This document shows positions 1 to 6,785 of a stretch of DNA of 24,961 nt, piece by piece. Below the pieces are notes generated by a model, which worked only from the letters and a program-made list of their open reading frames with translations, searched no databases and was not told where the DNA came from. The number at the start of each line of letters is the position of its first letter. The first letter of the stretch is position 1. This stretch comes from BMS3ABIN04 sp965554225 (GTDB lineage: Bacteria; Bacteroidota; Ignavibacteria; Ignavibacteriales; Melioribacteraceae), in the NCBI GenBank assembly GCA_965554225.1, contig CBEVZC010000035.1, forward strand, positions 1 to 24,961. Direction: 5' to 3'. The translations under genes and the position numbers were made by a program.

Positions 1-837
1 CACACTGTCATATTTTTGATTGGAACCTAAGAACTGAACGGCAATGTAATTATCTGTAAATCCTACATCACCCGTTGCATCAAACTCATATCCTAAATGA
101 AGTGAGTCGTTATAGCCGTTTCCGCCCTTATTAAAGAAAGCGCCGCCAATTCTAGGTGAAGTTATATTTGTATTTCTCACTACCGTGTCCGTCCATAAAC
201 CAACATAAACGCTATCTATATATTTGTTGCTAACATTCTTTATCCAATAGTTAAGAATTACAAAAAAGTTCGCAAACGGAAAATCCCACGCATAAGTTTC
301 TTCGTGAACTGTAACGCCTAACGGTCTGTGACCAATAATCAATTCGCCATTGCTTAACGTACGGTTGGTATCGGTGTAATCCATAACAAAATCTTGATGT
401 GAAATTGCGGAAGGACTAAAAAACGGTGATTCTGTTAAAGCAGATCTTTCAACTACTCTCGATCCTGCAGTATTAGTAAATTCAAAACCGCCGCCGCGGG
501 AACTTACCGACGCGGCATCAACAACGGCAGTAGTTACGAAAGGTCCTGTTCTATTGGCTCCGTTAGAATCATCGGCAATAAATCCGCCTATCCATAATCC
601 CCCGTCAAATATATTCTCAATTCCGCTTCCAAGAGGATACTCGCATGAAGGCTGTTCTGGCCACAAACTAAAACCGTGACCGTATGAACCGAAATTAGTA
701 ACGGTTAAACCGATATCACCAACATTGGTATACTTGGAGTTATCGTCGTCTAAGGATTTATTTAATCCTATACTATTTTGCTGTGCCGACAATAAAGAGT
801 AAAAGAAAAATATTATAACAAGTAAAGATATTTTCAT
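1..837 (-). CDS. secreted protein, N-terminal part (truncated by window edge)
   Basis: An open frame of 279 codons runs from an ATG at 837-835 to the window edge without a stop, so the C-terminus lies outside. Residues 1-18 (MKISLLVIIFFFYSLLSAQ) form a signal peptide with cleavage before QQ. The rest is rich in G, N, D, T and aromatic residues, as expected of a secreted beta-rich protein. It has segments such as IFDGGLWIGGFIADD, then FFVILNYWIKNVSNKYIDSV and VGLWTD. The pattern 'N-Y-W-I-x-N-x-S...Y-x-G-x-x-x-D' recalls the 1177-residue secreted protein at 13034-16567 (VYQITNASEKQIEKSYFGMH). I infer that both belong to the same broad class of large exported proteins. A type IX sorting tail is plausible, but the C-terminus is not in view. 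No catalytic motif is recognised. There is no clear SD site. Confidence 0.8.
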   Translation of the reverse strand, partial: MKISLLVIIFFFYSLLSAQQNSIGLNKSLDDDNSKYTNVGDIGLTVTNFGSYGHGFSLWPEQPSCEYPLGSGIENIFDGGLWIGGFIADDSNGANRTGPFVTTAVVDAASVSSRGGGFEFTNTAGSRVVERSALTESPFFSPSAISHQDFVMDYTDTNRTLSNGELIIGHRPLGVTVHEETYAWDFPFANFFVILNYWIKNVSNKYIDSVYVGLWTDTVVRNTNITSPRIGGAFFNKGGNGYNDSLHLGYEFDATGDVGFTDNYIAVQFLGSNQKYDSV

Positions 838-981
838 GAACTATAATAATTTAGAAACGGATTTTGAATTATTAAAAATTTAAATTTCCTAACGACAATA
901 CTCATATAAAAATACTATCTTAATCTTCCTTTTTCAAATTAAATAAAAGTAATTTAACCTCTAACATAATCTATAATTTCT

Positions 982-1884
982 CTATAAATCTCTTGCATGT
1001 TTATCCGCATGATAAGAACTACGTACCAGCGGACCGGATTCAATTGCCAAGAAGCCCAGCTTCATTCCTTCGTCTTTATATAGTTTAAATTCATCCAAAT
1101 CTACAAATCTATCAACAGGCAAATGTTCTTTCGTCGGCTGCAGATATTGCCCGATGGTCATAATATCGCAACCCGCATTTCTTAAATCCTTCATAATTCC
1201 TATCACTTCTTCAGTCTTTTCACCAATTCCAACCATTATTCCGCTTTTTGTTCGCAGTCCTTTCCGTTTGAACCAATTTATTAAATTAAGACTACGTTTA
1301 TATTTTGCCTGCGGACGAACGGCATGGTAAAGACGTTCAACCGTTTCCAAATTATGATTCAATATATCAGGAGGGTTCTGCATAATAATTTCAAAAGATT
1401 TTTCATCACCCTTAAAATCCGGTGTTAAGATTTCGATTGTACAAGCTGGTGAAGTTTCACGAATTAGTTTTACCGTCTCGGAAAAGATAGCAGCGCCACC
1501 GTCATCCAGATCATCTCTATCTACGGATGTTACAACCGCATGACGCAGACCGAGCTGTTTTACCGATTCCGCAACTCTGCGCGGTTCATCTAAATCCAAA
1601 TGATTGGGAATACCGGTCTTCACATTACAAAATCCGCATGTTCTGGTACACGTATCGCCCAGAATCATAAATGTTGCAGTTTTATTATGCCAGCATTCAG
1701 CGAGATTAGGACACCGAGCTTCTTCGCAAACAGTGTTTAGATGAGACGAACGCATAAGGTTTAGAACTTCTTTATAGTTCTCACCACTCGGTAGACGAAC
1801 TTTTAACCAATCCGGTCTTTTCCCTAATTCATCTCTATTTTTCTCAACTTTCTCTTTATATTTTCTTTGATGCTGATTTATCAT
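982..1884 (-). CDS. lipA: lipoyl synthase LipA
   Basis: Radical-SAM enzyme that inserts two sulfurs into octanoyl groups on E2 and GcvH-type proteins. The 300 residues show both diagnostic cysteine sets. CEEARCPNLAEC (C53, C58, C64) holds the auxiliary, sulfur-donating cluster. CTRTCGFC (C79, C83, C86) is the CX3CX2C radical-SAM cluster. The C-terminal RSSY motif (288-291) supplies the conserved serine ligand of the auxiliary cluster. The length is close to that of other LipA proteins. The ATG is preceded by an AAAAGGA sequence about 5 nt upstream. The gene stands apart from lipB and its likely substrate (the E2 at 5186-6766), with the zinc-ribbon/LemA/M48 genes between. The palindromic repeat at 1901-1990 begins only 16 nt upstream of the start codon, so lipA is either read through from the GxxExxY gene or expressed from a promoter at or inside the repeat. 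Confidence 0.97.
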   Translation of the reverse strand: MINQHQRKYKEKVEKNRDELGKRPDWLKVRLPSGENYKEVLNLMRSSHLNTVCEEARCPNLAECWHNKTATFMILGDTCTRTCGFCNVKTGIPNHLDLDEPRRVAESVKQLGLRHAVVTSVDRDDLDDGGAAIFSETVKLIRETSPACTIEILTPDFKGDEKSFEIIMQNPPDILNHNLETVERLYHAVRPQAKYKRSLNLINWFKRKGLRTKSGIMVGIGEKTEEVIGIMKDLRNAGCDIMTIGQYLQPTKEHLPVDRFVDLDEFKLYKDEGMKLGFLAIESGPLVRSSYHADKHARDL

Positions 1885-1900
1885 ATTTTCCTTTTCAAAA

Positions 1901-1990
1901 AAGCTATTTCACAAAGTTTCACAGAGTTGAACACAAAGGCTCACAAAGTAAAAACAATTTCTTTTCTTTGTGTGTCTTTGTGATATAGCC
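1901..1990. repeat. palindromic repeat, copy 1 (short form)
   Basis: A 90-bp unit identical to the copy at 2474-2583, except that it lacks a 20-bp block present there. It is an imperfect palindrome. The arm at 1903-1926 (gctatttcacaaagtttcac...) pairs with 1966-1989 at 19 of 24 positions. The heptamer CACAAAG/CACAGAG occurs four times in the left part and as CTTTGTG twice in the right part. The repeat ends 2 bp from the stop codon of the GxxExxY gene and lies 16 nt upstream of lipA. From memory, CACAAAG/CACAGAG-rich repeats occur near GxxExxY genes in other genomes; I could not check this here. Confidence 0.93.
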
Positions 1991-1992
1991 TT

Positions 1993-2373
1993 TTAATTTA
2001 TAATTCTTTTAATACCATTTTTTAACAACGGGACATTAAAATTAATTAGTAACCCTAATTTATAATTTCCAAGTTTTAAATAAGTAAGAACTTGAGCAAA
2101 GTGAACATCAATTAAAGTATCCACTGTTTTAATTTCCACAACAACCTTATGCCCTACTAATAAGTCGATTCTATATCCATGATCTAACTTAATATCTTTA
2201 TAAACAATTGGCATTGGCTTTTCTTTTTCAACTTTTAAGCCGTTATTCTTTAATTCATAATACAAACATTCTTGATAAGCAGACTCTAATAATCCCGGTC
2301 CTAAACTTCGATGAACTTCAATTGCAAGCCCGATAATCTTGTTCGAGATAATATTTTCAATTTCTATGCTCAT
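1993..2373 (-). CDS. GxxExxY protein (PDDEXK-like fold candidate)
   Basis: A 126-residue protein with the family signature: G27-L-L-E30-S-A-Y33 within LGPGLLESAY, preceded by the typical IIGLAIEVHRSLGPG. A nuclease-like core follows: D70 (YRIDLLV), then E80-I-K82 (VVVEIKT) and Q94 (HFAQVLTYL). This is the D...ExK...Q spacing of the PDDEXK superfamily. The biochemical activity of GxxExxY proteins is not established to my knowledge, so nuclease function is an inference from fold-type motifs. An upstream in-frame TTG (2394) would add seven residues. I prefer the ATG at 2373 because the family usually starts shortly before the IIGxAIEVH segment. The gene sits alone between two copies of a palindromic repeat and looks like the cargo of a small dispersed element. 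Confidence 0.88.
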   Translation of the reverse strand: MSIEIENIISNKIIGLAIEVHRSLGPGLLESAYQECLYYELKNNGLKVEKEKPMPIVYKDIKLDHGYRIDLLVGHKVVVEIKTVDTLIDVHFAQVLTYLKLGNYKLGLLINFNVPLLKNGIKRIIN

Positions 2374-2398
2374 AAATAAATTACTTTGTTTCAAAATG

Positions 2399-2429
2399 TT
2401 TCATAGAGTAAAAGTTTTACTTTGTGTAA
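2399..2429. repeat. degenerate hairpin related to the flanking palindromes
   Basis: Arms 2399-2413 (tttcatagagtaaaa) and 2415-2429 match as an inverted repeat at 12 of 15 positions around a single base. The arms contain CATAGAG and CTTTGTG, close to the heptamers of the two large repeats. The hairpin lies just upstream of the GxxExxY start. It may be a decayed third copy or the leader hairpin of that gene. Confidence 0.45.
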
Positions 2430-2473
2430 TAATTGCTTTTTCTTTTTCCCAATTTTTGCACGTTTATTAAATT

Positions 2474-2583
2474 AAGCTATTTCACAAAGTTTCACAGAGT
2501 TGAACACAAAGGCTCACAAAGTAAAAACAATTTCTTTTCTTTGTGCAACTTAGCTTCTCTTTGTGTGTCTTTGTGATATAGCC
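2474..2583. repeat. palindromic repeat, copy 2 (full form)
   Basis: A 110-bp unit. Bases 2474-2545 equal 1901-1972 and 2566-2583 equal 1973-1990, with no mismatch. The extra 20 bp at 2546-2565 end in a further CTTTGTG. The left half carries CACAAAG-type heptamers starting at 2483, 2493, 2505 and 2515. The right half carries CTTTGTG at 2539, 2559 and 2569. Spacings are therefore 10-12 bp or 20 bp, about one or two helical turns. With copy 1 it brackets the GxxExxY gene in direct orientation. Confidence 0.93.
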
Positions 2584-2695
2584 TTTCCTTTAAATTATTA
2601 CTATCCATTCTACACATTTTATTATTCAGTATACAATAATATCAAATAAATATGTATATTATAAGATAAATATTTTTACCAAAAATTTGATTCTA

Positions 2696-3109
2696 ATGAA
2701 TTGCCCTCATTGTAAAAATCCAATGATAGTTCTCGAACTAGCTGATGTTGAAACAGATTTCTGTCCCGAATGTGAAGGAATTTGGCTTGATGCTGGCGAA
2801 CTGGAATTACTGATCGAAGACTCTTCGGCTAAGGATGAACTGCTTAATTCGTTTAAAGCCGACCAGCAAATCAAAGAAAAAGCAATCCGCTGCCCTATTT
2901 GCAGGATTAAAATGGAAAAAGTGTATGTTGGAAAAGAACAGAAAATTATAATTGACGAATGCAAACATGGCCATGGACTTTGGTTTGATAAAGGCGAAAT
3001 ACTTGAAGTAATTGAAATAGGTTCTATAAATAAAGAAAATGAAATTATAAAGTTATTAATAGAAATGTATAGCCATAAAATTAGTCCAAATAAAAAGGAG
3101 GAAAGATGA
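2696..3109 (+). CDS. double zinc-ribbon protein (zf-TFIIB type)
   Basis: A 137-residue protein made of two TFIIB-like zinc ribbons. The first has C3-x2-C6 and C23-P-E-C26 followed by GIWLDAGEL. The second has C66-P-I-C69 and C89 with H91/H93 followed by GLWFDKGEI. The 'C..C-x-G-x-W-L/F-D-x-G-E' signature is characteristic of the zf-TFIIB family; its function is not known, and nucleic-acid or protein binding is inferred. I chose the ATG at 2696 over an in-frame TTG at 2687 because it puts the first zinc ligands at the very N-terminus, as is usual. The stop overlaps the lemA start as ATGA, so the two genes are probably translationally coupled. It heads a cluster with LemA and a zinc peptidase, which suggests a shared role in envelope or protein quality control. 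Confidence 0.9.
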   Translation: MNCPHCKNPMIVLELADVETDFCPECEGIWLDAGELELLIEDSSAKDELLNSFKADQQIKEKAIRCPICRIKMEKVYVGKEQKIIIDECKHGHGLWFDKGEILEVIEIGSINKENEIIKLLIEMYSHKISPNKKEER

Positions 3110-3663
3110 GCGCTTTTTTAATCTTCATTATTTTAATTGTTTTAATAGGATTTTTCTTTGCCGGAATGTACAATTCACTTGTCAAATTACGCAATCGTGT
3201 AAAGAATGCGTGGTCGCAGATAGATGTACAATTAAAGAGAAGGCACGACCTTATTCCGAATCTTATCGAAACTGTTAAAGGATACATGACCCACGAACGG
3301 GATACTCTTGAAAACATTACAAAAGCCAGAGCCGGTGCAATGAGTGCGAATAGTGTTGCAGAAAAGTCAAAGGCCGAATCCGCATTGAGCGGCGCACTCG
3401 GTAAATTCAATCTTGTTGTTGAAAATTATCCCGATTTAAAAGCAAATCAAAATTTCCTCGCTCTACAGGAAGAATTAACATCAACAGAAAATAAAATTTC
3501 TTTTGCCCGACAAAGTTATAATGATCAGGTACTTTTTTATAATAATAAAATTGAAATGTTTCCATCTAACATTATAGCAAACATGTTTAATTTCAAACAA
3601 GAAGAGTTCTTTGAAGTTGAAAACGAAGCTGAGCGGGAAGCTCCAAAAGTAAAGTTTAATTAA
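3106..3663 (+). CDS. lemA: LemA family membrane protein
   Basis: A 185-residue LemA protein. One N-terminal membrane helix (about residues 3-20) is followed by a soluble coiled alpha-helical domain. Family landmarks are YNSLVKLRNRVKNAWSQID (22-40), RRHDLIPNLIETVKGY (45-60) and, near the C-terminus, FARQSYNDQVLFYNNKIEMF with FNFKQEEFFE. The start is firm: AGGAGG at 3096-3101 lies 4 nt before the ATG, which overlaps the stop of the preceding gene by 4 bp. LemA proteins are often encoded beside HtpX-like M48 peptidases, as here. The molecular role is not settled; an envelope-stress or scaffold role is inferred from context. Confidence 0.95.
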   Translation: MSAFLIFIILIVLIGFFFAGMYNSLVKLRNRVKNAWSQIDVQLKRRHDLIPNLIETVKGYMTHERDTLENITKARAGAMSANSVAEKSKAESALSGALGKFNLVVENYPDLKANQNFLALQEELTSTENKISFARQSYNDQVLFYNNKIEMFPSNIIANMFNFKQEEFFEVENEAEREAPKVKFN

Positions 3664-3827
3664 ATAAATATTTTGTTTACATATCAAATTGTAATTCACA
3701 AATATCAAATAAGACAAAAATTTAACTACTCTTTTTAAGTTTAGACTATGTTTTCTGCTTTAATTGTCATTTATTGTTTTGTTCGTTGATTTTTTTTGCA
3801 ATTTGATTTTTGCCTTTTGATTTTTTT
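3664..3827. repeat. AT-rich imperfect inverted repeat between lemA and the M48 gene
   Basis: This 164-bp gap contains short ATCAAAT-type words on the left (ATCAAATTG at 3683-3691 and ATCAAAT at 3704-3710). Their complements occur on the right (CAATTTGAT at 3799-3807, with TTGATTTTT-like words at 3786, 3803 and 3817). The pattern resembles a decayed interspersed palindrome inserted into an operon. The inverted match is short and the base composition extreme, so chance is possible. Confidence 0.35.
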
Positions 3828-3832
3828 AGAGG
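3828..3832 (+). promoter_or_regulatory. ribosome binding site deciding the GTG start of the M48 gene
   Basis: AGAGG lies 5 nt before GTG at 3838. The open frame continues upstream to 3796, but that part (QFDFCLLIF...) derives from T-rich repeat-like DNA and has no SD site. The GTG start gives the usual M48 N-terminus, (M)WELIESNKR. Confidence 0.6.
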
Positions 3833-3837
3833 TTTTT

Positions 3838-5067
3838 GTGTGGGAATTAATCGAATCGAATAAAAGAAAGTCACTTATACTTTTCCTTGCAATGGGAATT
3901 ATTTTACTATTGCTTGGATATTTTATAGGAGGTGCATTTTTAGGTACAAACGGAGGAAGCGAATTAGGCGTTTTCTTCGCATTATTAATTTGGGCAGTAA
4001 TGTCACTCATCAGCTACTTTGCAGGCAGTTCACTAATGCTTTCAGTCAGCAGAGCGAAAGAAGTAACCAAAGAAGTTCACCCTCAACTTTTTAATATTGT
4101 GGAAGAGATGAAAATTGCTTCGGCATTACCAAAGATGCCGAAAATTTTTATTATAAACGAAGAAGCACCGAATGCTTTTGCAACGGGAAGAAATCCGGAG
4201 AATTGCGCTGTTACTGTTACGGCAGGATTACTCTCAAGGTTAAACCGGGATGAGCTGCAAGGTGTAATTGCACACGAAATGAGTCATATTAAAAATAGAG
4301 ATATTCTCTACATGACGTTTGCAGGTGTGATGCTGGGAACAATTGTGATTATTTCAGAGGTTTTTCTGAGAGGTTTATGGTTCGGGGGCGGCTCCCTAAA
4401 CAGATACAAAAACAGATCGTCCGGCGGAGGTTCTGCTCAAGCTATTATTGCAATTGCAGCTTTGGTTCTTGCTATTCTGGCGCCTATTCTTGCCAGACTG
4501 TTATATTTTGCAATATCGAGGAAACGGGAATACCTGGCAGATGCAAGCGGTGTAAGACTTACCCGTTATCCCGAAGGATTAGCTTCGGCATTGGAAAAAT
4601 TAGCTGATAACAAATTGGACCTTCACGCGGCAAACAAGGCAACCGCCGGAATGTATATAGTAAATCCGCTTAAGAAGAAAGGTATGAAACTTTCCGATTT
4701 AACCAGCACTCACCCGCCGATATCGGAGAGAATTAGAATTTTGAGAAGCATGTCGCAAGGTGCGGGATATATGGATTATCAAAATGCTTATATGAAAGTA
4801 AAGCACAAAACCGAAAGACTAATTCCAAACTCGGTTTTAAATACTGATGAGAAAATAGGTATTAGAGATGCTTCTGCGAGCGAAGGAGCCATTGACAAGA
4901 AAAATTATAGAAGAAATCTGGGCGATTTGGTTATGAACGTTAATGGTTATTCATTTGTCAATTGCGCCTGCGGACTTAAACTAAAAATACCGCCTACTTA
5001 TAAAAAATCCGAAGTTAAATGCCCTCGTTGCGGAAGGATAAATAAAGTCCCTCCAAGAAATAAATAA
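3838..5067 (+). CDS. M48 (HtpX-like) membrane zinc metallopeptidase with C-terminal zinc ribbon
   Basis: From a GTG start the protein has 409 residues. Hydrophobic segments lie near 15-33, 43-63, 157-178 and 200-226. The zinc site is complete: H146-E147-M-S-H150 (AHEMSHIKNRD) plus the third ligand E231 in SRKREYLADASG. The upstream NAFATGRNPENCAVTVTAGLL is the usual substrate-cleft strand of this family. HtpX-type enzymes degrade misfolded membrane proteins. Unlike the classic ~290-residue HtpX, this protein has a tail ending in C376-A-C378...C395-P-R-C398, a second, structural zinc ribbon. It lies 174 bp after lemA on the same strand and is probably co-functional with it. A bidirectional terminator follows. 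Confidence 0.93.
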   Translation: MWELIESNKRKSLILFLAMGIILLLLGYFIGGAFLGTNGGSELGVFFALLIWAVMSLISYFAGSSLMLSVSRAKEVTKEVHPQLFNIVEEMKIASALPKMPKIFIINEEAPNAFATGRNPENCAVTVTAGLLSRLNRDELQGVIAHEMSHIKNRDILYMTFAGVMLGTIVIISEVFLRGLWFGGGSLNRYKNRSSGGGSAQAIIAIAALVLAILAPILARLLYFAISRKREYLADASGVRLTRYPEGLASALEKLADNKLDLHAANKATAGMYIVNPLKKKGMKLSDLTSTHPPISERIRILRSMSQGAGYMDYQNAYMKVKHKTERLIPNSVLNTDEKIGIRDASASEGAIDKKNYRRNLGDLVMNVNGYSFVNCACGLKLKIPPTYKKSEVKCPRCGRINKVPPRNK

Positions 5068-5112
5068 TATTTTAAAAAAAATTGTAATTATAATAATTCT
5101 ATATTTCAGCAG

Positions 5113-5164
5113 AAAAGCCCAACATTTTTACTTGCCCACCTCAGGCGGCGAATGCTGGGCTTTT
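5113..5164. terminator. bidirectional Rho-independent terminator
   Basis: Arms 5113-5125 (aaaagcccaacat) and 5152-5164 (atgctgggctttt) pair over 13 positions with one non-Watson-Crick pair, and the stem is flanked by A and T runs on its two sides. It lies between the convergent M48 gene (+) and the E2 gene (-) and can serve both. The odd pair is A/C on the + transcript but G-U on the - transcript, so the stem is slightly better for the leftward operon. Confidence 0.8.
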
Positions 5165-5185
5165 AATTGTTGAGGTTTTTAATTT

Positions 5186-6766
<1,581 letters not shown>

Positions 6767-6785
6767 TTAATTCTCCTTAAAATGC

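Noticed and set aside
2474..2583. Classical insertion sequence with terminal inverted repeats
   Set aside because: No transposase is encoded between the copies; the repeats are direct copies of an internal palindrome rather than terminal inverted repeats of one element.
3081..3105. Frameshift between the zinc-ribbon gene and lemA
   Set aside because: The overlap is a normal ATGA stop/start junction with its own AGGAGG site, and both proteins have expected lengths.
2707..3410. Open frames on the - strand opposite the zinc-ribbon and lemA genes
   Set aside because: They are serine-rich or low-complexity antisense translations of well-supported + strand genes.
4377..4607. 76-codon open frame on the + strand with many cysteines
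   Set aside because: It is an out-of-frame reading inside the M48 peptidase gene; the cysteines come from the frame shift, not from a zinc motif.
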